Assembly (NCBI RefSeq): GCF_029911635.1
Contig: NZ_JARYTI010000002.1
Location: forward strand, 174,678 to 238,677
DNA: 64,000 bases
Reading direction: 5' to 3'
DNA from: Sphingomonas sp. AR_OL41
GTDB taxonomy: Bacteria; Pseudomonadota; Alphaproteobacteria; Sphingomonadales; Sphingomonadaceae
Within the stretch, counting starts at the first letter, position 1; each line of letters begins with the position of its first letter. The notes under the pieces were generated by a model. The model was given only the letters and a program-made list of their open reading frames with translations. It did not search any database and was not told the origin of the DNA. This document shows, piece by piece, positions 1 through 8,595 of the stretch. The position numbers were made by a program, and so were the translations under genes.

Positions 1-1234
1 ACAGGCTGAACACCGGGAAGCCTGCTGCGTCGCCGAGCAGACGATCGAGCGAGTCCGTGAGCAGCGTCGCCGCGCTGGTCTGCCGCCCGCGCTCGTGAAA
101 ATAGCTCGCGCCGACGATCGCGCTGAGCCGGTCATTGTCGAAGCCGAGCCGCAATTCCTGGTAGAGGCTGCTGTTCTTTTCGATATTCTCGGTGTCGAAA
201 TAGCGCGTCGGATCCGCGGTGCCGTCCTCGTCCTCGCGATTGTGCGTCTCGAATTGCCTGTAAGAACTGATGCTGGTCAGCGTGAACGGCCCGGTACGGT
301 GCGTCGCGGTGAACGACACTGCGTTGAGCACGCGGGTTTCCTTGTCGCCGATAACATCATTGGCATATGGCCCAGCCGGGTCGGTGCTCAGCGCCGCCTT
401 GCTGATGCCGATCGCGAAGGGGCCATCCTTGCGCGTATCGTCATGGTCATAGGCAAGCACAAAATCGGTGTCGCCGGTCGGCGCCCAGCGCAGCGCGGCC
501 CGGCCTGACTTGCTCTTCTCACCCTCGCGCTTGCGCCCGGTCAACGCGTCGGTGAGATAGCCGTGTCGGTAGTTGATCACCCCGTTGAGCCGCAGCGACA
601 GCGTGTCGCCGAGCGGAATGTTGATCGTCGCGTCGGCCCGAACCTTGCCGTAATTGCCAACCTGCAGCGTGCCGAACGCCTCGCGCTTGCTGCTGGGCTT
701 TGCCGTGATGATCGAGATCGCGCCACCCGAGGTATTGCGCCCGAACAAGGTGCCCTGCGGACCCTTGAGCACCTCGACGCGCTGAATGTCGTTGAAGAAG
801 ATCAGCGCCGATCCCGATCGGCCCGAATAGATGCCGTCGACGAAGATGCCGACCGAGGGTTCGGTGCCGATGCCGAAATCATCGGTCTGCACGCCGCGGA
901 TCGCGAAGGACGGCTGGGTCACCGAGGTATCGTTGATCGACAGGCCCGGCGTGAAATTGTCGAGATCGCCGATCGACTCGGCGCTCAGCGCAGCGATGCT
1001 GGCGGCGTTGAAGGTGGTGATGCTGATCGGCACCTTCTGCAGCGACTGTTCGCGCCGCTGCGCGGTGACGACGATATCGGTGACCTGCCCGCGCTCGTCA
1101 GCCTGTGGTGCCGCCGCACGAGGATCGGGCCGCGCCGGATCGGTTGGCGGCGAGGCCACCTGCCCCATCGCGGGCACCGCCCAGATTGCCGCCACGCCGG
1201 CCAACAGCTTCGTCCTGCCCCATATCGTCATCAT
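1..1234 (-). CDS. TonB-dependent outer-membrane receptor, N-terminal part (runs off window)
   Basis: Outer-membrane beta-barrel transporter that takes up a substrate with energy from TonB/ExbBD. About 411 codons are visible and the frame is still open at the window edge, so most of the barrel is missing. Residues 1-25 form a signal peptide ending AMGQ. A TonB-box-like stretch (VTDIVVTAQRR) follows near residue 51, then a plug domain with EVLKGPQGTLFGRNTSGGA around residue 150. Two tandem ATG codons (1234 and 1231) could both start it; the upstream G-run fits either. The substrate cannot be told from this part. No biosynthetic or catabolic partner lies next to it inside the window. Confidence 0.9.
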   Translation of the reverse strand, partial: MMTIWGRTKLLAGVAAIWAVPAMGQVASPPTDPARPDPRAAAPQADERGQVTDIVVTAQRREQSLQKVPISITTFNAASIAALSAESIGDLDNFTPGLSINDTSVTQPSFAIRGVQTDDFGIGTEPSVGIFVDGIYSGRSGSALIFFNDIQRVEVLKGPQGTLFGRNTSGGAISIITAKPSSKREAFGTLQVGNYGKVRADATINIPLGDTLSLRLNGVINYRHGYLTDALTGRKREGEKSKSGRAALRWAPTGDTDFVLAYDHDDTRKDGPFAIGISKAALSTDPAGPYANDVIGDKETRVLNAVSFTATHRTGPFTLTSISSYRQFETHNREDEDGTADPTRYFDTENIEKNSSLYQELRLGFDNDRLSAIVGASYFHERGRQTSAATLLTDSLDRLLGDAAGFPVFSL

Positions 1235-1306
1235 CTGCCCCCCAAGAACGCGATAACTGGCGGGAGGCTATCGGCAATGCGTAGCGAACGCTATCGTTTT
1301 TTCGCG

Positions 1307-3190
1307 CTAGGTCGAGACGCGTTCCTTCGCCGGTGATCCGTCGGTACGAGCCACCCGCGATGAGGCTGCCGTGACCGGCGCACCGGACGATGCGCCAGCG
1401 TGCGCCGGGCTGTTCACCCGGGCGTCGCGACGCGCGATGCGGCGTTCCTGCGCAACGGGAAGGTTGCGCTCCCGGCGCTCGAATTGAAATGCCGTCGCCT
1501 GCTGCATCAGTTGGGCGGTTTCTGATGACAGGTTGCGCGCCGCCGCAGAGGTTTGCTCGACCATCGCCGCATTCTGTTGCGTCGCCCGATCCATCGTACC
1601 CAGCGCGACAGTAATCTCGCTGATCGCCAGCGATTGCGCGCCATTGTCAACGGCGATGCCCGCTAGCAAATGGTGGACCTGCTCGACGTCATCGGCGATC
1701 AAGGCGAGGGCCTCATCGACTTTTTCAACCGCCTCGACCGCAACATTGATTTCGGTTTGCGTGACGCTCAACTGATCGCGCGCGCGCTTGGCTTCTTCCT
1801 CGGCTCGCATCGCAAGTGCCGATACGAGGTCGGCGACGACTGCGAAGCCGCGGCCCGCTTCGCCGGCGCGCCCAGCCTCGACCGCGGCATTCATTGCCAG
1901 GACGCGGGTTTGGAAGGCGATCTTGTCGAGCCCCTCGATCACGCTGTCGATCCCTTTGGCACTGCCCGACACGCGACCCATCGCCTGGACCGCGCCATCG
2001 ACCGTCGCGCGGCCGCTGCGCACCGTGCCGATCGCCTGATCGGCGCGCGCGACAGTCGCCGTAGAGGCGCCCGCCGCCGATTTCAGGCGGGTGTCGATCT
2101 GGACGAGCGCGGCGTTGGTTTCCTCGAGGCTGGCGGCACTGCTCTCGGTTCTTTTGGCGAGATCCTCGGACGCGATCGCGATCTCGCCCGAACCGACGCG
2201 GATGTCACTCGCGCTCTCGACGACGGTCTGAATCATGACGCGCAAGGCACCAATCGCCTCGTTGAAGTTGGTTCGGACCTCTTCATAGTCGGCCGGGAAC
2301 GGCGTCTCGATCGTCTTGCGCAGATCCCCGCCGGCAAGCGCGGCGACACCGGCCTTGAGCGCCGTGGTAACGAGAACTTGCGTCGCGGCTGCCTGCGCCT
2401 CGAACAGCGCTTTTTGCGCGGCGCTGGCGCGAAAATGCTCGCACGAGCGCGCCATTCGCCCCATCTCGTCACCGCGTTCGATGAACGGTATTGCGACATC
2501 GCGCCCCGCGGCTAGCGTGGTCATCACTTCGGCCATCCGGTCGATCGGCCGTGTCACACTGGACTGGATCACACCAAAAGCGAGTAACCAGATGCCGACT
2601 GCAACCAGCGCGAGCAACATCGAGCCGATCTGTGCGACCAGTGCGGTCGACAGTGCGCCCGAGGTTACCTCGTTGGCGATGTCAATCTGGATGTCGACGA
2701 GGTTGCCGATCGCCGCAGTCTCCGGGTCGATCGCGGGATACATTTCATGGACGACGAACTGTTCCAGCGCGACGCGGTCGCCGCGCACAAGGATATCATG
2801 AACCTTGTCAGCAGCGGCGCTGGCAATGTTCATCCTGGCGGTCGCCTCACGTGCCAGGACGGCTTCCTTACCCTCGATCTTCGTGACGATATAGGCTTGC
2901 CAGTGCTCGCGGATCGCCGCCTGGGCGGCCGCGACCGAGGCGGCGGCCTCCGCCATTGTCATGCCGCCATTACGCGCCTTGTGCGATGCGTCGACGATGT
3001 CGACACCGAACTTGTCGCCGACGACCTTTAGGTCCTTCAGCGGGTGAACGCGGTCGGCGAGCAGCGTGCCGAGGGCGGCACGGCTCGACTGGACGACAAT
3101 GTTTGCGGTGCCCGCCAGGCTCAGGATCACCACCGCAAAGAGGATCATGCAGCCCAGCAACTTCTGCCGAATACTGAGGTTACGAAACAC
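1307..3190 (-). CDS. Methyl-accepting chemotaxis protein
   Basis: Transmembrane chemoreceptor that signals through CheA/CheW to the flagellar motor. Of 627 residues, TM1 spans about 11-33 and TM2 about 187-209. The roughly 150-residue helical sensory domain between them resembles the four-helix-bundle type. A HAMP domain follows TM2 with the typical V-T-R-P-I start. The cytoplasmic signalling hairpin contains IAFQTRVLAMNAAVEAG and RAGEAGRGFAVVAD, close to the family consensus. The C-terminal tail is Ala/Ser/Arg-rich and lacks an NWETF-type CheR/CheB docking pentapeptide. A TATAAT sits on the minus strand at 3268-3273, about 80 bases upstream, as a possible -10 without a clear -35. No other chemotaxis genes are in the window. 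Confidence 0.93.
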   Translation of the reverse strand: MFRNLSIRQKLLGCMILFAVVILSLAGTANIVVQSSRAALGTLLADRVHPLKDLKVVGDKFGVDIVDASHKARNGGMTMAEAAASVAAAQAAIREHWQAYIVTKIEGKEAVLAREATARMNIASAAADKVHDILVRGDRVALEQFVVHEMYPAIDPETAAIGNLVDIQIDIANEVTSGALSTALVAQIGSMLLALVAVGIWLLAFGVIQSSVTRPIDRMAEVMTTLAAGRDVAIPFIERGDEMGRMARSCEHFRASAAQKALFEAQAAATQVLVTTALKAGVAALAGGDLRKTIETPFPADYEEVRTNFNEAIGALRVMIQTVVESASDIRVGSGEIAIASEDLAKRTESSAASLEETNAALVQIDTRLKSAAGASTATVARADQAIGTVRSGRATVDGAVQAMGRVSGSAKGIDSVIEGLDKIAFQTRVLAMNAAVEAGRAGEAGRGFAVVADLVSALAMRAEEEAKRARDQLSVTQTEINVAVEAVEKVDEALALIADDVEQVHHLLAGIAVDNGAQSLAISEITVALGTMDRATQQNAAMVEQTSAAARNLSSETAQLMQQATAFQFERRERNLPVAQERRIARRDARVNSPAHAGASSGAPVTAASSRVARTDGSPAKERVST

Positions 3191-3306
3191 GCATCATCGC
3201 TTTCCGTGGTCATTACTGGCCTCGACCACACAAGGAGCAGGCGGTGATCGAAGTGACCTCATCGCCCATTATAGACGAATGCCGCCGCGTGCGCGGATTG
3301 GTGCTG

Positions 3307-4020
3307 TTACCGCGCGTCGTGGAAGATGATTCCGAGCGTGTGCCGCCGCCCGCGCGTGATCGTGGAGACCCCGTGGCGTAGCTGGGTACGGTACACGCCT
3401 TTCGTTCCCTGACGCGGTCGTTCGCGGACCGGAAAGATGACGAGGTCGCCCTGCCCAAGCACCGCTACCTCACAGCGCGACTGCTGACGCGGCCGGTTCT
3501 CGACCAGGACGAATTCGCCGCCGGCAAAATCCTCGCCCGGCGCATCGAGCAGCAGCGCGGCCTGCAACGGGAAGTGGACTTCGCCGTAAAGGTCCTGGTG
3601 AAGGCAGTTGAAGTCACCCACCCCGTAGCGCAGGAGCAGCGGTGTCGGCCGCGTCTGCCCGGCCGCGTGGCAGCGCGCGAGCAGCGCTGCATGGTCATCC
3701 GGCCATGCCGACACGTGCCCCAGTCGCTCACGCCACTCGGTGGCGATTGCGGCGAGCGGCGGATAGAGCGCCGTACGCAGCGCCTGAACGAGCGGCGGCA
3801 GATCATAGGCGAAGTAGCGATACTCACCGCGGCCGAAACCGTGGCGTGCCATGGTGATAGTCGAGCGGAAGCGGTCGTCCTGCGGATAAAGCAGCCGGAG
3901 CGCGCAACACGTTGATGGAGGGAGCAGTGCCGGCACGATCGCCAGGCTGCGCTCCTCCAGCTGTTCCCCTAATGCCTGCCAGTCGAGCGCGGCGATCCGC
4001 GTCTTCCACTCTTCGATCAT
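3307..4020 (-). CDS. 2OG-Fe(II) oxygenase superfamily protein
   Basis: Predicted iron- and 2-oxoglutarate-dependent hydroxylase of 237 residues. The double-stranded beta-helix part carries a candidate facial triad: His141 and Asp143 (in NCLHQDLYGEV), then His216 (LRHGVST), followed by basic residues (TRGRRH) that could bind the 2-oxoglutarate carboxylate. The N-terminal half is helical and without a recognised domain. It resembles the bacterial prolyl-hydroxylase-like group. The substrate is unknown and the neighbours give no hint. There are 131 bases of non-coding DNA upstream, so it is probably a single-gene transcript. Confidence 0.8.
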   Translation of the reverse strand: MIEEWKTRIAALDWQALGEQLEERSLAIVPALLPPSTCCALRLLYPQDDRFRSTITMARHGFGRGEYRYFAYDLPPLVQALRTALYPPLAAIATEWRERLGHVSAWPDDHAALLARCHAAGQTRPTPLLLRYGVGDFNCLHQDLYGEVHFPLQAALLLDAPGEDFAGGEFVLVENRPRQQSRCEVAVLGQGDLVIFPVRERPRQGTKGVYRTQLRHGVSTITRGRRHTLGIIFHDAR

Positions 4021-4151
4021 TGTGCCACCCCGAGCCGCTTCTCACGGGATGGAACATGCCACGGGCACCAGCGCGGAACGCTCCGCATCTTGCGGTTGAA
4101 GTCGCGTTGGGGGCAGCAGAAGCTACGGGCGGGCGCCGACCCAGCGCCCGC

Positions 4152-5012
4152 TCAGGCCGCGAGTGCCTCGCGTGGTAACACCGCCGCAGCATAATCGCTT
4201 TCGGCGAGCGCGATCAGCTTGCGATCGTCATGGTTCCACGGATGAAAGCCGGGCAAGAAAAAAGCGAGCCACGCGCCGAGTATCTTGCGCGCCATGCCGG
4301 GGCGGCCGAGCGTATACCACAGGATGCCGCGATGCGCGCGCCAGCCGGTGATCCCGTCCTGCCGCAGCAGCTCAAGCATGCCCCTGTAGCGCCCGGCGAA
4401 GAACTTCTGCGTCGTCGCGAGCATCACCACCGCCTTGACCGACCAGCGCTTGCGCCGCGACCAGTCGCGTGTCGCGTGCAGCCAGGTGTCATAGGCGACG
4501 CCCTTATGCTCGATCTCCTCGGCGGCGTGCCAGCGCCACAGTGCGACGGCCTGGGGGTCGCCGCCGGCAAGGTGGCGTGGGTTGGCGATCAACTCATGCG
4601 CCAGCATCGCGGTGAAATGCTCCAGCGCCATGGTCGCGGCGAGGCTGCCGATCGGCGGCTTGCCTTTGGTCAGCGCCAGCGCCTCGTCGATATGCCGCTC
4701 GAGCAGCGATACGTCATAGCCCTGATCGGTGACGTGGCGGTTGAACGCGACATGCTCGCGCGTGTGGATCACTTCCTGTTTGATGAACGCCTGAATTTCG
4801 TCGCGTAGTCGCGGCGACGTACCCTCGCGAAACTGGCGCACACTGTCGATGAAGAAGCCCTCACCCTTGGGGAAGGTGACCGACAGCGCGTTGTAAAAGG
4901 CCGTCGCGAAAGGATCGTTGTTGAGCCACCAGCGCCGCATCGGCACGCCGCGCCCGAAACGGAGGTCGCGTGGGGTGATGGTCAGATCGTCCGGCGTCGC
5001 TGCTTTCGCCAC
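4152..5012 (-). CDS. 'Metal-dependent hydrolase' family (PF10118-like), likely di-iron helical protein
   Basis: A 286-residue mostly helical protein of the family usually labelled predicted metal-dependent hydrolase. The frame extends far upstream, but I place the start at the GTG at 5012 because GGAGG lies six bases before it; the upstream extension is low-complexity and overlaps an operator-like palindrome. Metal-ligand-like motifs recur: QEVIHTREH, MALEHFTAMLAHE and WRWHAAEEIEHK, a carboxylate/histidine pattern like ferritin or haem-oxygenase-like di-iron proteins. The C-terminal third has a hydrophobic stretch (KILGAWLAFFLPGF) that may associate with membrane. Activity and substrate are unknown. 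TetR-type control is suggested by the palindrome at 5072-5085. Confidence 0.82.
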   Translation of the reverse strand: MAKAATPDDLTITPRDLRFGRGVPMRRWWLNNDPFATAFYNALSVTFPKGEGFFIDSVRQFREGTSPRLRDEIQAFIKQEVIHTREHVAFNRHVTDQGYDVSLLERHIDEALALTKGKPPIGSLAATMALEHFTAMLAHELIANPRHLAGGDPQAVALWRWHAAEEIEHKGVAYDTWLHATRDWSRRKRWSVKAVVMLATTQKFFAGRYRGMLELLRQDGITGWRAHRGILWYTLGRPGMARKILGAWLAFFLPGFHPWNHDDRKLIALAESDYAAAVLPREALAA

Positions 5013-5071
5013 GAGAACCTCCAGAGTGGTGATGCGGCAACTGCCGGCAACCGCCCTGAAGATAGGTTTAC

Positions 5072-5085
5072 TGACATTAGTGTCA
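5072..5085. promoter_or_regulatory. Palindromic operator overlapping the promoter of the 4152-5012 gene
   Basis: Perfect inverted repeat TGACA-TTAG-TGTCA, about 60 bases upstream of the GTG start. Read on the minus strand the first arm is part of TTGACA, a perfect -35 hexamer. A repressor bound here would block RNA polymerase. The size and symmetry fit TetR-family sites, but no regulator gene is adjacent; the only TetR gene in the window is 9 kb away and its likely sites differ. Confidence 0.5.
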
Positions 5086-5110
5086 ATAGCAATGCCGCCA
5101 TTCGTGGCGT

Positions 5111-5269
5111 TCAGACCACGACGCGGGCCGCCCTCGCCACCTTCGCCTCGAACTCGCGCGCCACCTGGATATGGATTGCGCGCGCAATCTCCGTCGAGGC
5201 GTCGCGCGCCTGCCGCCGCGCCCGCGCCGCCCAGACGATATATTGGTCCTTGCTCGGCAATGTTCTCAC
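5111..5269 (-). CDS. Small conserved-looking protein, 52 aa, unknown function
   Basis: Short basic, Ala/Arg-rich, probably helical peptide starting (M)RTLPSKDQYIVWAARA. The start is a GTG at 5269 with a strong AAGGAGG seven bases upstream, the main reason to believe it. Its GTG overlaps by four bases (GTGA) the stop of the frame at 5266-5496, which suggests translational coupling. No cysteines, signal peptide or membrane segment. I do not recognise the family. It lies just upstream of the operator and the PF10118-like gene but is separated from that gene by 98 bases. Confidence 0.55.
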   Translation of the reverse strand: MRTLPSKDQYIVWAARARRQARDASTEIARAIHIQVAREFEAKVARAARVVV

Positions 5270-5496
5270 GCGATCGCCTCCTTCGTTCTGTCGGGCGACC
5301 GAAAGCGGTAAGCGCCTGCGGACGAGAGGGCGTCGCCACACGGGCCGGTGGCGACGCCCTCGAACGATGGATCGGTGCCGTTGATCCCCGACCCCGACCC
5401 ACAGCCTATCGCCGCGAGCGCGCAAACTGCCCCCAGTGCGCGGAGCCCGACCCAGCGGTAATGCCAGCATCGCGTTACGGTTGAGCGTCGTGACTG
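5266..5496 (-). other. Open frame encoding a lipoprotein-like N-terminus but lacking a normal start codon
   Basis: A minus-strand frame of 76 sense codons between stops. It encodes a hydrophobic stretch ending in a lipobox-like LAAIGC, then a Gly/Ser linker and an acidic-polar tail (NGTDPSFEGVATGPCGD). This is the normal layout of a small exported lipoprotein. No ATG, GTG or TTG is available upstream of the lipobox in this frame. The only nearby ATG is in another frame, so either a frameshift has damaged the start or an unusual start is used. The stop overlaps the GTG of the 52-aa gene. Confidence 0.35.
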
Positions 5497-5604
5497 TTAC
5501 GAAACGATTGCGCCGTGCGGTCGGGCCTGCTTGTGCGGCAAATCCGGGACGGATGGCAAAATATTGGCCGGCACGCGCTGGCGCTGGACCAATCAGCCGC
5601 GATT

Positions 5605-5835
5605 TCAGTCGGCCTCGTCTTCGCTGTGCAGGTCGCCGTGTCGGCGACAGGTTGCGTGGCACCCGCCCTGGCAATCATGGCGGTTGTCGCGGTCAGGGCG
5701 ACCGGGCAGTTCAATCAACAGACGGTGGCCGAAGCACGTACCCACAACCAGCCAGTCGCTCGTCATCGGCAGCGCTTGCAGGCCGCCGGCAAAGGCGAAG
5801 CCGGCGCCACCGAGCAGCGCCGCCACGACGCGCAT
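5605..5835 (-). CDS. Small exported Cys/His-rich protein at the end of the cco cluster, 76 aa
   Basis: Begins seven bases after the ccoS stop. Residues 1-22 form a signal peptide or single TM (MRVVAALLGGAGFAFAGG). The mature part has CFGHRLLIELPG and a polar Cys/His-rich tail (CQGGCHATCRRHGDLH) that could bind metal or haem. It faintly recalls DUF2946-type small exported proteins, but I am not confident of that link. The position at the end of the cbb3 oxidase locus suggests a role in copper or oxidase assembly; this is inference. A longer ATG-initiated version would overlap ccoS and is less likely. Confidence 0.55.
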   Translation of the reverse strand: MRVVAALLGGAGFAFAGGLQALPMTSDWLVVGTCFGHRLLIELPGRPDRDNRHDCQGGCHATCRRHGDLHSEDEAD

Positions 5836-5842
5836 GGGCGAT

Positions 5843-5998
5843 CTAACGGACATGCTCGTCGTCATCGTCGATCAGGATGCGCAGCGCTGCGCCATCGAGA
5901 TCCTCGAACTGCGCCGAGCGCATCGCCCAGAAGAACGCCGCGAGCCCGCCAAGGCCGAGCGCCAACGCGATCGGGAGGAGAAAGGCGACCCCGGTCAT
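5843..5998 (-). CDS. ccoS: Cbb3-type cytochrome oxidase assembly protein CcoS
   Basis: A 51-residue single-TM protein. The TM spans about residues 5-24 and is followed by the family signature FFWAMRSAQFEDLDGAA and a Asp-rich C-terminus (LIDDDDEHV). CcoS is needed to insert haem and copper cofactors into cbb3 oxidase in Rhodobacter. Its ATG overlaps the ccoI stop by four bases (ATGA), so the two are translationally coupled. Confidence 0.93.
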   Translation of the reverse strand: MTGVAFLLPIALALGLGGLAAFFWAMRSAQFEDLDGAALRILIDDDDEHVR

Positions 5999-8139
5999 CG
6001 TGCCGCCCCGCGCAGCCGCAGCGCATTGGCGACGACGAGCAACGACGAGCCCGACATGGCCAGCGCGGCGATCAGCGGGGTTACCATCCCGGCCATCGCC
6101 ACCGGCACCGCGAGCAGGTTGTACCCGATCGCCAGCGCGAAATTCTGCCGGACCACGGCCATGGTACGGCGCGCGGCGACGATCGCCAGCGGCACCGGCA
6201 TCAGCGCCTCGCCGAGGAACACCGCGTCGGCCGCCATTTGACCGACATCGCTGGCCGAGGCCGGCGCCATCGCGACAGAGGCGCGGCGCAACGCCGGCCC
6301 GTCATTAAGTCCATCACCGACCATCAGCACATGATGCCCGTCCTGCTCGAGCGCGGCAACCGCGTCATGCTTGTCTGCCGGCGACAGTCGGGCGCGACCG
6401 GGCATGCCGAGTGTCGCGGCGAGGCGGTCGACGACTACGGCGCTGTCGCCAGACACAAAGCTTGGCGCCAGACCCAGCGCGGTGAGGCGGTCAATCGCGG
6501 CGCGAGCATCGGGACGTGGTGTGTCGCTGAAGATGATGTGATGAGCAGGCGCCGCGCCGACACGGAACACCGCCTCGGTCGCGCTGGCGCCGCCGACGCC
6601 GGTTTCGCCGAGCACCCAGTCGGCCCGCCCGAGCCGCACGCGCTCGTCGCCGAGCATTGCTTCGACTCCTAAACCGGGATGCTCGACAATGTCGGCAAGC
6701 GCTTCGCTTGCGACGGTGTCGTCCAGTGCGGCGGCAATCGCGCGGCTCAGCGGATGGCGGCTCGACCGCGCGAGCGTCAGCAAAATGCCGCGCTCGGTGG
6801 CCTCGCCTGGCAGACCGCAGTCAGGCTGCAACCGGCCGAGCGTCACCGTTCCGGTCTTGTCGAGCAACACGCGATCGACGGTCGCCAGACGCTCAAGCGC
6901 CGAACCGTCCTTGATCAGCACGCCGGCGCGGAGCAGCGAACCCGCCGCAACGACCTGCGCGATCGGCACGGCGAGGCCAAGGGCGCAGGGGCACGTAATG
7001 ATCAGCACCGCCACCGCCGTCATCAGCGACGCATGCAGCCCCGCCCCGGCGAGCAGCCGCCCGACCAGCGTCAAGGCGGCGAGCGTGTGGACGGCGGGTG
7101 CATAAAGCCGTGAGGCGCGGTCTGCGATGCGCACATAGCGCGACTTGCCCTGCCCCGCGCTGTCCATCAGCCGCGCGATGTCGGCGATCGCGGTCGAGGC
7201 GCCGGTCGCGGTCGCGCGCACCACCAGCGGTGCCGAGAGGTTGATCGTGCCGGCGAGCACGGCGGATCCGATCATCACGCGCTCAGGCAGGCTTTCACCC
7301 GTCACCAGCGCACGGTCGACGCTGCTGTCGCCCTGCTCGACCTTGCCATCGACGCCGATGCGTTCGCCAGCCGCGACCAGCACGCGCATCCCCGGTGCCA
7401 GCTCCTCGGCCTGGCGGCGCTGCGTCGTGCCGTCGGGGAGCAGCACCAGCGCGTCGCGCGGCACGCGGCGCAGCAGCGCGGCGACGCCGTCGCGTGCGCG
7501 TGCGCGCATCACGCTGTCGAGCGCGCGGCCGGCGAGCAGGAAGAACAGCAGCATCACCGCCCCATCGAAATAGGCATGCGCGCCGCCGGTCGCGGTTTCG
7601 TACAGGCTCATCGCCGCAGTCAGCACCACGCCGATCGAGATCGGCACGTCCATGTTGGTCGTGCCATGGCTGAGCGCGCGCCAGGCGCTGCGGAAGAACG
7701 GGCGGCCAGCATAAGCGATGGTCGGCAGCGCGATCAGCGCCGAGAGCCAGTGGAACAGGATGCGTGTGCTGCCCTCGGCGCCCGACCAGATCGCCACGGA
7801 CAGCAGCATGATGTTCATCGCCGCGAAGCCCGCCACCGCCAGCGCGAGCAGCAGCGCGCGGCTCTCGGCGTCGCCTGCCGTCTCGACCTCGCCGGCAAAA
7901 ACATGTGCGCGGAAACCCAGCGCGTCGATCGCGGCGCAAAGCGCATCCTCATCGGGCGCGTCGAGATGCTCGACCGTGACCCGCCCCGCGCCGAAATTGA
8001 CCCGTGCGGCAATCACGCCGGGCATCGCACCGAGCGCACCCTCGAGCTTTGCGATACACCCGGCGCAACGCAACCCTTCGACCGCGAAGGTCGAGCGCAC
8101 CGCCGCCTCACCTGGGCCGATCGGTGCGAGTGCCGTCAT
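5995..8139 (-). CDS. ccoI: Copper-exporting P1B-type ATPase CcoI (FixI)
   Basis: A 714-residue copper-translocating P-type ATPase that supplies periplasmic copper for the CuB centre of cbb3 oxidase. It has an N-terminal metal-binding domain with Cys25 and Cys28 (GLRCAGCIA), several TM helices, the intramembrane CPC motif (ITCPCALGLA), the phosphorylation motif DKTGT and the hinge motif VGDGLNDGPAL. The start overlaps the ccoH stop by four bases and the end overlaps ccoS by four. The setting next to ccoG, ccoH and ccoS separates it from general CopA copper-resistance pumps. Confidence 0.95.
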   Translation of the reverse strand: MTALAPIGPGEAAVRSTFAVEGLRCAGCIAKLEGALGAMPGVIAARVNFGAGRVTVEHLDAPDEDALCAAIDALGFRAHVFAGEVETAGDAESRALLLALAVAGFAAMNIMLLSVAIWSGAEGSTRILFHWLSALIALPTIAYAGRPFFRSAWRALSHGTTNMDVPISIGVVLTAAMSLYETATGGAHAYFDGAVMLLFFLLAGRALDSVMRARARDGVAALLRRVPRDALVLLPDGTTQRRQAEELAPGMRVLVAAGERIGVDGKVEQGDSSVDRALVTGESLPERVMIGSAVLAGTINLSAPLVVRATATGASTAIADIARLMDSAGQGKSRYVRIADRASRLYAPAVHTLAALTLVGRLLAGAGLHASLMTAVAVLIITCPCALGLAVPIAQVVAAGSLLRAGVLIKDGSALERLATVDRVLLDKTGTVTLGRLQPDCGLPGEATERGILLTLARSSRHPLSRAIAAALDDTVASEALADIVEHPGLGVEAMLGDERVRLGRADWVLGETGVGGASATEAVFRVGAAPAHHIIFSDTPRPDARAAIDRLTALGLAPSFVSGDSAVVVDRLAATLGMPGRARLSPADKHDAVAALEQDGHHVLMVGDGLNDGPALRRASVAMAPASASDVGQMAADAVFLGEALMPVPLAIVAARRTMAVVRQNFALAIGYNLLAVPVAMAGMVTPLIAALAMSGSSLLVVANALRLRGAAR

Positions 8140-8594
8140 GAATGCACTTCGTCTGCAAAGCGCGCATGGTCGCCGCCCGAGCGCACGTCGATACTGAGCA
8201 GCCAGCGCCCGGCGGGCAAGGCCTGTTCGCTGGCATAATGGCCGTCGCCGCGATCGCGCAGCACGAGCGTCCGCGCCGGCACCCGGCCGAGCGGATGGCT
8301 CGCCTCGATCGTGACGCGGGCGCCCTCGATCGGTCGCCCGGCACGCGCCAGCGCGAGCGTAACGGCGCCGCCATCGCCCTTGCCCGGTTCGGCGCTCCAG
8401 CCCTGCAGCCGCTGCGTCCGCGCCTCGGCGAGCCAGCCATTATATTGCTGGCTGGCGACATAGCTGTTGTCGACGACGGTCCCGCCAAAGGTGCGGATCG
8501 CATCGCTCGCCATCAGCACGTTGACGCCGATCACCACGGCAAAGAAGGCGCACATGATCGCGGTCATGTGCCAACCGGTGAAGCGTCGTGTCAT
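8136..8594 (-). CDS. ccoH: FixH/CcoH family cbb3 oxidase assembly protein
   Basis: A 152-residue protein with one N-terminal TM helix (about residues 8-28, GWHMTAIMCAFFAVVIGVNV) and a periplasmic domain with the family features FGGTVVDNSYVASQQYN and a beta-rich C-terminal half. FixH/CcoH helps assemble or stabilise cbb3 oxidase. The frame runs 66 codons further upstream inside ccoG; the ATG at 8594 with GGAGG nine bases before it is chosen. It starts one base after the ccoG stop and overlaps ccoI. Confidence 0.93.
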   Translation of the reverse strand: MTRRFTGWHMTAIMCAFFAVVIGVNVLMASDAIRTFGGTVVDNSYVASQQYNGWLAEARTQRLQGWSAEPGKGDGGAVTLALARAGRPIEGARVTIEASHPLGRVPARTLVLRDRGDGHYASEQALPAGRWLLSIDVRSGGDHARFADEVHS

Positions 8595-8595
8595 C

